Notes: generated by a model not told the origin, from the letters alone. DNA of 6,632 nt from Chlorobiota bacterium (GCA_013152135.1 JAADGX010000171.1:1-6632); one strand, 5' to 3'. Positions 1 to 6,589 are shown, counted from the first letter of the stretch. Program-made: numbers and translations.

Positions 1-648
1 CTTGTTGGCACGGGCGGTATCGATGCAGGATTGCAGGGTATACCTGGTGCTGGCGTTGTCAAATCCATTATCCGATATTACGACCACGGCCTGGCACTCC
101 CACCCTTCCTTATGGATGAGCTCTTCCATCCCCCTGCCGATACCATCGTACAATGCCCCCGGACCTGAAGCGAAGAGGCCCTTGATACCATTTATCAACC
201 GCTGGACGTCGTTCGTCCAGGGAACCACGGTATGCACGTATCCCCGGAAGACCACCACGGTCGCATAATCACAATCGCCGTTCAACCCCTGTACGAAGGT
301 TTCCGCGGCAACTTTGACGCTGTCGAATATCGGACCATTGATACTGCCACTGGCATCGAGAACCAGCGCCACGGAGAGGCAGCACTCCTCTTCGGGTGGC
401 GGACAATAAAACATGAACGGTGATACGCGTGCGCCGTTTTCGAAAAGAGACAGTTGCGGTCGTTGAACATCGAACCGCTTCTCACCGCCGCAGGTTATAT
501 CGAGATTGATGAGAACCTCCGGGTACCAAAGCGTGTCGATACCAAGAATGGTGATACCGGGTTGCGCTCGAAGCAGTCCGGGCCAAAAAATCCAGAGTGC
601 GGTTATTCCAGCCAGGGCCAACGTGTTTCTCAGTGCTTGGGATTTCAT
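1..648 (-). CDS. Exported von Willebrand factor A (vWA) domain protein, 3' end outside window
   Basis: The minus strand is open from ATG 648 to the window edge, giving 216 residues with no stop. The N-terminus is a signal peptide: K2 and R7, a hydrophobic stretch at about 8-26, and a likely signal peptidase I site after LLRA28. It is followed by an all-beta-looking segment (30-75) and a Cys-rich junction (C82, C89, C90). The vWA domain starts at about 92 with the MIDAS (metal ion-dependent adhesion site) motif DASGS (98-102), continues through SGPGALYDGIG (161-171), and has the third MIDAS strand VVVISDNGFDNAS with D193. The MIDAS Thr usually found before the LYD segment appears to be Gly164. 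The start at 648 has GGAG ten bases upstream; an in-frame ATG at 666 has no such site. Exported vWA proteins commonly bind proteins or ligands at the cell surface or in the periplasm; the specific role is unknown. A C-terminal sorting domain, if any, would lie off the window. Confidence 0.85.
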   Translation of the reverse strand, partial: MKSQALRNTLALAGITALWIFWPGLLRAQPGITILGIDTLWYPEVLINLDITCGGEKRFDVQRPQLSLFENGARVSPFMFYCPPPEEECCLSVALVLDASGSINGPIFDSVKVAAETFVQGLNGDCDYATVVVFRGYVHTVVPWTNDVQRLINGIKGLFASGPGALYDGIGRGMEELIHKEGWECQAVVVISDNGFDNASTRYTLQSCIDTARANK

Positions 649-676
649 CACGTAACGTCTCCACATGTTTTCGAAC

Positions 677-691
677 TGACAACTTTTGTCA
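677..691. promoter_or_regulatory. Small palindrome in the leader of the vWA gene
   Basis: TGACAA (677-682) and TTGTCA (686-691) form a perfect 6-base inverted repeat around the spacer CTT. It lies about 30 bases upstream of the vWA start codon and outside the ribosome binding region. It could be a protein binding site or a short leader hairpin. The sequence alone does not decide this, and a repeat this short can occur by chance. Confidence 0.3.
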
Positions 692-761
692 CAGAAAACA
701 CGAATTACCTGCTAATGCGAACGTTGTATTGCCGCTAACCGGCACACGGTGAAGTGCCATC

Positions 762-790
762 ATTGTTAACAGAGGGAAGGGAAAGGTCAA
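762..790 (-). promoter_or_regulatory. Candidate sigma-70-type promoter for the vWA gene
   Basis: Read on the minus strand, TTGACC (790-785) resembles a -35 box at five of six positions. After a 17-base spacer, AACAAT (767-762) resembles a -10 box at four of six. Transcription would begin near position 755 and leave a leader of roughly 105 bases before ATG 648. The match is to the general sigma-70 consensus. If the organism belongs to Bacteroidota proper, its primary sigma factor prefers a different consensus and this call weakens. Confidence 0.4.
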
Positions 791-820
791 CAAATCAAAG
801 AACGATTTTCGCAAAACTCC

Positions 821-867
821 AAAAACTTCTGCCGGGGTAATTTCTTCCGCTGATTTTCATCCCGGCA
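821..867 (-). terminator. Candidate intrinsic terminator behind the GAF/GGDEF-like gene
   Basis: On the minus strand TGCCGGGAT (867-859) pairs with ACCCCGGCA (838-830) in nine base pairs, one of them G-U. The loop is 20 bases and a TTTTT run (825-821) follows four bases after the stem. The long loop and the offset T-run make it a weaker than usual intrinsic terminator. Its place, about 45 bases past the stop codon of the upstream minus-strand gene, fits. It would separate that gene from the vWA gene. Confidence 0.4.
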
Positions 868-885
868 TCACCAAGTCGGCAACAT

Positions 886-909
886 CCGGTTCAATGAATC
901 GAGAACCGG
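886..909 (-). repeat. Hairpin directly after the GAF/GGDEF-like stop codon
   Basis: CCGGTTC and GAACCGG (903-909 and 886-892) form a perfect 7-bp stem with a 10-base loop. On the minus strand it begins at the base right after the TGA stop (912-910). No T-run follows, so it is not a classic terminator. It may protect the 3' end of the message or act together with the second hairpin at 830-867. Confidence 0.35.
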
Positions 910-2811
910 TCAAACAACTTTTACGCAGTTTCCTCCGTCCGAAATCGCCCGGTCAACGACTTGTTGCGCCACGTTGAGGATCTGGCCGCTATCCATACCT
1001 TCCGCGTAGACGCAGCAGCCGATACTGGCCGTCACCGAAAAAGACGATCCATCGAGGGAAAGCGAGGTGGAAGCGATGATTGTACGGAACTTTTCACCGA
1101 CGAGGTAAGCGTTCTCACCTCCCGTGTGCAGACAAAGAACGCCGAATCTCGATTGGTCCAGTTTCCCGAGAACGTGATACGGTTCCAGGGATGAACGGAG
1201 AGCGCTGCCCAGGGATTTGAGAATGTATTCCAGGCCGGCGAGACCATGGCGCTGCAAGAGTTGATCCGCGTGGTCGAGCGCCACAACGTAAAACGACATC
1301 TCGCCGCCGTGATCCTCGCATCGCTTCCGCTCCTCGTCAAGACGTTGCAGCAGGAATGTGCGGCTGGCCACCCGCGTGGATTCGTCAATCATCAGGTGCT
1401 GGCGCACGAGGGTATTGAGCGAGAGCACCTCCAGTGCCATCGACACGATCTCGGCAATGCGCTGAATGATTTCCAGGTCCCGTCCCGCGTACTGGTGTTT
1501 TTCCTTGTACTCGGCGACGATAATGCCGAAACAACGGTTTGCCGTCGTCAGGGGAACCAGGCACAGGGAGCCGTTGCCACGGATGTTTTCGGTTCGTTCG
1601 AATCGAAACGTCCCTTCGGTCGGAGCATCGACGATCACCGGTTCCATGGATTGCAACACCTTCCCGACCAATCCGTTTTCCAGGTCGATGACCGTTCCCT
1701 CCTTGATGTAGGGTTCCTCGCTCATCTTGGTTACGCTGCGCTTCACCACCCAGTCGCCCGACGGCTCATTGAGCACCACCGCCACGTAATCCCAATCCAC
1801 GGCTTCCGTCGTCGCGGTTGCCGCCGCCGACGCGATGCCATAGGGATCGAGGTGCAACGCAATGCTTTGCCTCATGTTGTCGATTACTTTGAGCAGCTTG
1901 GAATCTGCTTCCAGATCGTACTTGTGCGAATAGCTCTGCAGGAGTGTCGCCAACAACGCGGTGAAGTGACCCATTGTCGCCACCGTTTCCAACCCGAACG
2001 AATCCGGGGCCTTGCTGTCGGCGGCGAGAATTGCAACACAGTCATCTTGAAAAAACATGGGAACGCCGACGAAACTGTGCACGCCCTGGTTCGAATTGTA
2101 ATACGGCAGCAGTTCCGCTTCCGCCTCGGTGGGGATCTCGGAAATGATTTCCGGCCGCTTGCTTTCTGCCACGCGGCCCAGGAGGTCGTTCGTCAACGGG
2201 TACCGACGGGCGGGCGTGAACTGCTTGCTGTCGGTCACGTGCGATCCGATGACGATCTGGCCGCGGTCGCGATTGATCCAGAACACGCCGACCGTGTGCG
2301 CGAACAACATTTCCTTGAGTACCGTCAACAGGCGCAGCGTGAGATAGTCGAACTCTCCCCGCGGATCGGTGGGTATCGCTTCCAGGTTGTACTTGTAGTA
2401 ATCTTCCGGTATTTCGATTTCCTTGGGCTTGTACGGCAACCGGACGGTCGAGCTGGCGGAGGCGCGTGCAGCCATTGGCGCTTCGGAGGACGCGTCCTTA
2501 CCGCTCGCGGCGCTCTTGCTGCCTGCGGCGTCCGCCCCGGATTTTTCCTTCTCCTCCTCGAATGAAAGGGGCAGGGTTGCGTCGGCAGGCCTTTTCTTCT
2601 TTTTCGATTTCTTGCGCTGTTCAGACATGTCCTGGTCGGATTGGGTTTCATCGAAGTCCTGTGTGGACCCCATGAGAAAATACAACACCACCGCACCGAT
2701 GACGAATACCGCCGCCGAGAGTATCTGGATGGTGGCGTCGTAATCAACGACGATGAAAAGCACGGCGGCTGTCACCATCAACAAGGCGATGAATATAGCG
2801 AGTTTTCTCAC
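910..2811 (-). CDS. Membrane-anchored protein with two GAF domains and a degenerate GGDEF domain
   Basis: The protein has 633 residues from GTG 2811. Two transmembrane helices (about 4-22 and 29-48) are followed by a Lys-rich cytoplasmic linker (KKSKKKKRP, near 67-75) and a low-complexity Ala/Ser region (about 92-123). Next come a first GAF-like domain (about 155-295), a second (about 310-460), and a C-terminal GGDEF fold (about 475-631) recognised by the VTASIG strand and the final GGNCVKV segment. The GGDEF signature is replaced by DQSRF (552-556). The first metal Asp and the usual Asn and Asp of the DxDxFKxxND stretch also look lost, and no RxxD inhibitory site is visible. A diguanylate cyclase activity is therefore unlikely; a sensor or nucleotide-binding scaffold is the better guess. 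The frame is open back to a TTG at 2913, but codons between 2913 and 2811 are much AT-richer at third positions than the rest of the gene and overlap a promoter-like sequence, so I prefer GTG 2811. No Shine-Dalgarno sequence supports either start. It is divergent from lon. Confidence 0.85.
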   Translation of the reverse strand: MRKLAIFIALLMVTAAVLFIVVDYDATIQILSAAVFVIGAVVLYFLMGSTQDFDETQSDQDMSEQRKKSKKKKRPADATLPLSFEEEKEKSGADAAGSKSAASGKDASSEAPMAARASASSTVRLPYKPKEIEIPEDYYKYNLEAIPTDPRGEFDYLTLRLLTVLKEMLFAHTVGVFWINRDRGQIVIGSHVTDSKQFTPARRYPLTNDLLGRVAESKRPEIISEIPTEAEAELLPYYNSNQGVHSFVGVPMFFQDDCVAILAADSKAPDSFGLETVATMGHFTALLATLLQSYSHKYDLEADSKLLKVIDNMRQSIALHLDPYGIASAAATATTEAVDWDYVAVVLNEPSGDWVVKRSVTKMSEEPYIKEGTVIDLENGLVGKVLQSMEPVIVDAPTEGTFRFERTENIRGNGSLCLVPLTTANRCFGIIVAEYKEKHQYAGRDLEIIQRIAEIVSMALEVLSLNTLVRQHLMIDESTRVASRTFLLQRLDEERKRCEDHGGEMSFYVVALDHADQLLQRHGLAGLEYILKSLGSALRSSLEPYHVLGKLDQSRFGVLCLHTGGENAYLVGEKFRTIIASTSLSLDGSSFSVTASIGCCVYAEGMDSGQILNVAQQVVDRAISDGGNCVKVV

Positions 2812-2884
2812 GTCAGGCGGATGATCAGGATAATTCGGATCGGTTACGGTTTGTAATACGAGCTTCCATGAAACAAAGCTACCA

Positions 2885-2913
2885 ATATTATTGAACTTTA
2901 GAGGAAAAAGCAA
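2885..2913 (-). promoter_or_regulatory. Candidate promoter for the GAF/GGDEF-like gene
   Basis: On the minus strand TTGCTT (2913-2908), a 17-base spacer and TAATAT (2890-2885) give modest -35 and -10 matches (three and four of six). Transcription would begin near 2878, leaving a leader of about 65 bases before GTG 2811. If correct, the upstream TTG at 2913 is part of the promoter and not a start codon. A TAGCTTTG just downstream (2881-2874) matches the Bacteroidota -7 box form TAnnTTTG, but I see no matching -33 box at the proper distance. Confidence 0.35.
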
Positions 2914-2998
2914 TCTGGTTTCTTGGGATTGCGCCGGTTTGTGTCGTTATCATCGCCGCCTTTCGATCGACAGTTGAAGGGTAAATCAACGGTATGCA

Positions 2999-3027
2999 TT
3001 GTTTTTACTTCCGCGCGGGAATATATT
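2999..3027 (+). promoter_or_regulatory. Candidate lon promoter
   Basis: TTGTTT (2999-3004) and TATATT (3022-3027) are separated by exactly 17 bases. The -10 box matches the sigma-70 consensus at five of six positions; the -35 box matches only at TTG. Initiation near 3034 would give a leader of fewer than 20 bases before the lon ATG at 3052. No heat-shock-type sigma-32 promoter and no CIRCE inverted repeat (the binding site of the heat-shock repressor HrcA) is seen in the 240-base intergenic region. Confidence 0.45.
3009..3021. promoter_or_regulatory. Candidate operator inside the lon promoter spacer
   Basis: TTCC (3009-3012) and GGAA (3018-3021) flank GCGCG, and the overlapping CCGCGCGG (3011-3018) is a perfect 8-base palindrome. 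The GC-rich element lies wholly between the candidate -35 and -10 boxes in an otherwise AT-rich stretch, a typical place for a repressor to block RNA polymerase. No known regulator is recognised. Confidence 0.3.
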
Positions 3028-3051
3028 AGGGTTTTACCATGATAATGAACG

Positions 3052-5460
3052 ATGCCGAAAGTAACACCCGAAAACACTGAAACGACCCCCGAGGTGATCC
3101 CGGAGCGCCTGCCCGTCCTGCCGCTGCGGGACGTGGTCATTTTTCCGTACATGATCTTTCCCATTCTCATCGGACGGGAAAATTCGATCACGGCGGTCAA
3201 CCAGTCCCTGGAACAGGACAAGTACATCGCACTCCTGACCCAGAAAGTGCCGGACGAAGATTTTCCCACAGAGGAATCGCTCTACAAGGTGGGGACACTG
3301 GCGCGTATCATCCAGGTACTGAAACTGCCCAACGGCCTGATGAAGGTGCTCGTGGACGGTCTGCATCTCATCCGCGTCACTGCCTTCATTCCCACGGATT
3401 CGTTTTACAACGTCGAGTTCAAGGTCGAAGACCAGGACGTCGTTCCCGACATTCAGCTTCACGCGCTGACGCGGCAAGTCGGTTCCCTGTTCCACGAATA
3501 CGTCAAACTGAACCGCGACCTGCCCGGTGAGACACTGATCTCTTTCGAAAACATCGCTTCGCCTATACGCAAACTGTACTTCGTGGCATCCAGCCTCCAC
3601 ATCCCGGTCACGACGAAGCAAAAAATCATCGAGTACCCCTCCATCGTCGACCAGTACCTCGAGCTCATCCGCATCTTGACCGAGGAAATCGAAATCCTCA
3701 ACATGGAGATGGATATAGACAACCGCGTCCAGTCCAATATCCAGCAATCCCAACGCAAGTTCTACTTGCAGGAACAAATCCGTGTCTTGCAGCAGGAACT
3801 GGGCAGCGACGCGGAACTCCCGCCCGACCTCGCGGAACTCAAGGAAAAGATCCTGAAAGCCGGTCTCCCGCTGGAGGTGAAAGAAAAAGCCCTGGAGGAA
3901 TTCGACAAGCTGAAGTCCATGACTCCCCTGTCGCCGGAAGCGACGGTCAGCAGGAACTACCTCGACTGGGTCCTGGCCGTTCCCTGGAACGTCCATACAC
4001 CCGACGTTCTCGACATCGAGTCCGCACGCACCATCCTCGACAAGGACCATTACGGACTTGAAAAACCCAAGGATCGTATCCTTGAGTTCATCGCCGTGCT
4101 CAATCTCGTGCCCGAGATGCGGGGCCAGATCCTCTGTTTCGTTGGTCCTCCCGGTGTCGGTAAAACCTCCCTGGGACGCTCCATCGCACGTGCCTTGAAT
4201 CGCAAATTCGTGCGCCTGTCTTTGGGCGGTATTCACGACGAGGCGGAAATACGCGGGCACCGGCGCACGTACATCGGATCCATGCCGGGCAAAATCGTCC
4301 AGGCCCTGCGCAAGGCCGGGTCCATGAATCCCGTCATCCTCCTGGACGAGATCGACAAGATGAGCGCGGATTTCCACGGCGACCCGACTGCGGCCATGCT
4401 GGAGGTTCTCGACCCGGAACAGAACTGCACGTTCAACGATCATTACCTCGACGTGGACGTCGATCTCTCTCGCGTACTTTTCATTACCACGGCCAACGTC
4501 AGTTACGGGATTCCGGAGCCGCTGCAAGACCGGATGGAGATCATCGAGATACCGGGGTACCTCGAACACGAAAAAATCGCCATCGCCCAGCGCCACCTCG
4601 TTCCACGCCAGATCCGGGAGCACGGACTGAAGGGATACGACGTCCGATTCCAGAAACGTGCCCTGCGCCGCCTTATCAGGGAGTATACCATGGAAGCGGG
4701 AGTGCGTAACCTGGAACGGGAAGTCGCCACCGTGTGCAGAAAGATCGCAAAGGAAGTCGTGCTCAAGAAGCTGAAACCCAACCGCAAGCGGAAATCTCAC
4801 AGGACAATCTCCGTTACGCCGGAGAGTCTGGACAAGTATCTCGGTGTTTCCCGCTACTCGGACAAACATGCCGACCGGAAGCCGAAAATCGGCATCGCCA
4901 CCGGATTGGCCTGGACAAGCATGGGTGGAGCGACTTTGCCCGTCGAGGTCGTGGTCATGAAGGGCCAGGAAAAACTGACCCTGACCGGCCAGCTCGGCGA
5001 CGTCATGAAGGAATCGGCGATGGCGGCCCTGAGTTACTTGCGGGCAAACGCGGAGACGTTCAACCTGCCCCACGATTTCAACGCCGACCACGAAATTCAC
5101 ATCCACCTGCCCGAGGGCTCGATACCGAAAGACGGCCCTTCAGCCGGTATCACGCTTACGATGGCTCTCCTGTCCGCACTCAGCGGAGTGCCCACGCGGG
5201 GTGACGTGGCCATGACGGGCGAGATCACACTCCGGGGCGAAATTCTGCCCGTAGGAGGACTGAACGAAAAACTGCTCGCCGCACGCCGCGCCCGCATCCG
5301 TACCATACTCATTCCGGGAGAGAACAAGAAGGACCTGGTGGAAATCCCCGCACCCGTGAAAGAGAACCTGAACATCATTCCCATCACAACGATTCCCGAG
5401 GCCATCGAGCACGTGTTCGTGCGCGGATCACGCGCGTTCGCACGCAAGAAGAAATCCTGA
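3052..5460 (+). CDS. lon: ATP-dependent Lon protease (endopeptidase La)
   Basis: The 802-residue product is a complete cytoplasmic Lon of the bacterial LonA type, slightly longer than the 784-residue E. coli enzyme. Lon uses ATP to unfold and degrade misfolded and regulatory proteins as a homohexamer. The N-terminal substrate-binding domain begins with LPVLPLRDVVIFPYM (20-34) and runs to about 215. A helical, coiled-coil-like segment follows (about 204-290). The AAA+ module has Walker A GPPGVGKT (365-372), Walker B VILLDEID (428-435, E433), sensor-1 N482, the DRM arginine-finger region (R494) and the sensor-2 segment EAGVR (548-552). The protease domain (about 600-790) carries the Ser-Lys dyad: S697 in PKDGPSAG and K740 in GGLNEKL, spaced 43 residues apart as in E. 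coli (S679, K722). The start is fixed because TGA TAA TGA stands in frame at 3040-3048, one codon before the ATG. No Shine-Dalgarno sequence is present. The C-terminus is basic (RKKKS). prmC follows after 6 bases. Confidence 0.98.
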   Translation: MPKVTPENTETTPEVIPERLPVLPLRDVVIFPYMIFPILIGRENSITAVNQSLEQDKYIALLTQKVPDEDFPTEESLYKVGTLARIIQVLKLPNGLMKVLVDGLHLIRVTAFIPTDSFYNVEFKVEDQDVVPDIQLHALTRQVGSLFHEYVKLNRDLPGETLISFENIASPIRKLYFVASSLHIPVTTKQKIIEYPSIVDQYLELIRILTEEIEILNMEMDIDNRVQSNIQQSQRKFYLQEQIRVLQQELGSDAELPPDLAELKEKILKAGLPLEVKEKALEEFDKLKSMTPLSPEATVSRNYLDWVLAVPWNVHTPDVLDIESARTILDKDHYGLEKPKDRILEFIAVLNLVPEMRGQILCFVGPPGVGKTSLGRSIARALNRKFVRLSLGGIHDEAEIRGHRRTYIGSMPGKIVQALRKAGSMNPVILLDEIDKMSADFHGDPTAAMLEVLDPEQNCTFNDHYLDVDVDLSRVLFITTANVSYGIPEPLQDRMEIIEIPGYLEHEKIAIAQRHLVPRQIREHGLKGYDVRFQKRALRRLIREYTMEAGVRNLEREVATVCRKIAKEVVLKKLKPNRKRKSHRTISVTPESLDKYLGVSRYSDKHADRKPKIGIATGLAWTSMGGATLPVEVVVMKGQEKLTLTGQLGDVMKESAMAALSYLRANAETFNLPHDFNADHEIHIHLPEGSIPKDGPSAGITLTMALLSALSGVPTRGDVAMTGEITLRGEILPVGGLNEKLLAARRARIRTILIPGENKKDLVEIPAPVKENLNIIPITTIPEAIEHVFVRGSRAFARKKKS

Positions 5461-5466
5461 CTCACC

Positions 5467-6336
5467 ATGACCGTCGGCGAATTGATTCGAACCTCCACCG
5501 AGTTCCTGAAGGGAAAGGACGTCCTCGAGCCCAGGCTTTCTACCGAACTCCTGCTGAGCCACACGTTGGGATGCCGGAGAATCGACCTCTACCTGCAATT
5601 CGATAAGCCACTGGTGGAATCGGAGCTGGCCCGGTTCCGGGAGAGCATTCGCCGTCGTTTGCGCGGGGAACCGGTGCAATACATCGTCGGGGAGTCCGAA
5701 TTCTACGGGCATACGTTCCTTGTCACCAAAGACGTGCTCATCCCCAGACCGGAAACCGAGCTGTTATGCGAAACCGTGCTGGAATACATCGGCAAAAAAT
5801 TTCCCGACGGAGCCCCTGTTTCTCTGCTCGACATCGGAACCGGTTCGGGCAACATTCCCATTACGTTGCTCCTGCACGCGCCGGGATTGAGCGCAACCGG
5901 CGCTGACGTCAGCGGGAAAGCCTTGGAAGTGGCGCGAAAAAACGCCGAACGGCACAAGGTAGCTGACCGCCTGCGACTGGAAGAGTTGGATATCCTGGAA
6001 GGCGATGCCGATTCCCTTCAGCCGCCGTTCGACATCGTTGTCTCGAACCCTCCCTACGTATCCGCGGACGACTTCGGCAATCTCCAGGTCGAAATACGCG
6101 ATTTCGAACCCAGAGTCGCCACAACTGATGATGGTGACGGGTTGACCTTTTTCCGGGTCATCGCCGACCGCGCCAAAAATCTCCTGCGTCCAGGCGGCGC
6201 GGTAATGCTGGAAATCGGGATGGGACAGGCCGACTCCGTCCGGGAGATATTCACACGAGAGGGATTGCGTCCATTCCATCGCCAGACCGACCTCGCCGGC
6301 ATAGACCGCATACTGGGTTTCACCTATGGCGAATAA
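5467..6336 (+). CDS. prmC: Peptide chain release factor N5-glutamine methyltransferase PrmC (HemK family)
   Basis: This 289-residue protein has the normal length and layout of PrmC, which transfers a methyl group from S-adenosylmethionine to the Gln of the GGQ motif in release factors RF1 and RF2 and so speeds translation termination. The N-terminal helical release-factor-binding domain covers about 1-75. A linker contains the PrmC signature LIPRPETE (91-98). The Rossmann methyltransferase domain shows motif I LLDIGTGSGNI (120-130), an acidic residue after the next strand (GADVS, D147), and the catalytic NPPY (194-197) that holds the substrate glutamine amide. The FEPRVA segment (213-218) corresponds to the conserved YEP-type stretch of the family. 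The ATG lies 6 bases after the lon stop, with no clear Shine-Dalgarno sequence of its own, so translational coupling to lon is likely. Nothing appears truncated or mutated. Confidence 0.97.
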   Translation: MTVGELIRTSTEFLKGKDVLEPRLSTELLLSHTLGCRRIDLYLQFDKPLVESELARFRESIRRRLRGEPVQYIVGESEFYGHTFLVTKDVLIPRPETELLCETVLEYIGKKFPDGAPVSLLDIGTGSGNIPITLLLHAPGLSATGADVSGKALEVARKNAERHKVADRLRLEELDILEGDADSLQPPFDIVVSNPPYVSADDFGNLQVEIRDFEPRVATTDDGDGLTFFRVIADRAKNLLRPGGAVMLEIGMGQADSVREIFTREGLRPFHRQTDLAGIDRILGFTYGE

Positions 6337-6351
6337 TTGCCCTTGTTCCGC

Positions 6352-6381
6352 TTGCTTCGTGCCTGGAAAATGATGTAAATT
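6352..6381 (+). promoter_or_regulatory. Weak candidate promoter ahead of tRNA-Asp
   Basis: TTGCTT (6352-6357), an 18-base spacer and TAAATT (6376-6381) give partial -35 and -10 matches (three and four of six). Transcription would begin near 6388, about 90 bases before the tRNA, and would include most of the structured leader. The tRNA could instead be read through from lon-prmC, since no convincing terminator is seen after prmC. Confidence 0.3.
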
Positions 6382-6382
6382 A

Positions 6383-6471
6383 GTGTCTCTCTCAATCGGA
6401 GAGATGATGAAGATACAGCGATGAACAGGAAACGATTGAGGACACGCCGAGAGGCACCTGATTGAGGGAGA
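6383..6471 (+). ncRNA. Structured non-coding segment before tRNA-Asp (possible leader or small RNA)
   Basis: The segment between prmC and the tRNA holds no open frame but has unusual pairing capacity. Bases 6386-6399 can pair with 6458-6471 in 14 contiguous pairs, including two G-U. The same 5' strand can instead pair with 6433-6445: GTGTC (6383-6387) with GACAC and CTCAATCG (6391-6398) with CGATTGAG, 13 Watson-Crick pairs with a 3-base bulge. A third option is the local hairpin TCTCTC/GAGAGA (6388-6393 with 6399-6404). The two 3' partners share GATTGAGG (6434-6441 and 6460-6467). The longest stem ends five bases before the tRNA acceptor. It could be a 5' leader removed by RNase P, an attenuator-like switch, or a small RNA. 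I do not recognise a known RNA family. Confidence 0.35.
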
Positions 6472-6476
6472 AAATA

Positions 6477-6550
6477 GGAGCCGTAGTTCAGTTGGTTAGA
6501 ATGCCTGCCTGTCACGCAGGAGGTCGCGAGTTCGAGTCTCGTCGGCTCCG
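6477..6550 (+). tRNA. tRNA-Asp, anticodon GTC
   Basis: All four arms fold. The acceptor stem is GGAGCCG (6477-6483) with CGGCTCC (6543-6549). The D stem is GTTC with GAAT (6486-6489 and 6499-6502). The anticodon stem is CCTGC with GCAGG (6504-6508 and 6516-6520). The T stem is GCGAG with CTCGT (6526-6530 and 6538-6542) around TTCGAGT. The anticodon GTC is at 6511-6513 and reads the Asp codons GAC and GAT. The discriminator G6550 and C at position 38 agree with known aspartate identity elements. The 3' CCA is not encoded (the next bases are CAG), so it must be added by the CCA-adding enzyme. Confidence 0.97.
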
Positions 6551-6555
6551 CAGAA

Positions 6556-6589
6556 AAGGCCTGATGAAAATCGGGCCTTCTTCTTTATT
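6556..6589 (+). terminator. Intrinsic terminator after tRNA-Asp
   Basis: AAGGCCTGAT (6556-6565) pairs with ATCGGGCCTT (6570-6579) in ten base pairs with a single G-U, closed by a GAAA tetraloop. The T-rich tail TTCTTCTTTATT (6578-6589) follows directly. It lies six bases after the mature tRNA end and fits Rho-independent termination of the tRNA transcript. Confidence 0.85.

Noticed and set aside
2..738. Several short plus-strand and out-of-frame minus-strand open frames
   Set aside because: They overlap the vWA gene, which has a signal peptide and the DASGS motif in one continuous minus-strand frame. None of the short frames shows a recognisable domain.
741..758. GGCAC/GTGCC inverted repeat upstream of the vWA gene
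   Set aside because: Only five base pairs with an 8-base loop and no further support; likely chance.
1246..2565. 439-codon open frame on the plus strand opposite the GAF/GGDEF-like gene
   Set aside because: The composition is rich in His, Arg and Gln as expected of an antisense reading of a GC-rich gene. The minus strand encodes clear GAF and GGDEF-like features.
2963..2990. TCGATCGA palindrome and the GTTGA/TCAAC inverted repeat upstream of lon
   Set aside because: Both are short, do not overlap the candidate promoter boxes and do not match a known operator.
3034..5106. 690-codon open frame on the minus strand, antisense to lon
   Set aside because: It mirrors nearly the whole lon gene, its translation shows no recognisable domain, and lon is a complete, motif-perfect protein on the plus strand. 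Long antisense frames are common in GC-rich genes.
6388..6404. TCTCTC/GAGAGA hairpin as a terminator of lon-prmC
   Set aside because: The stem is six pairs of alternating bases and no T-run follows on either strand. It competes with longer pairings and is better listed as part of the structured segment.
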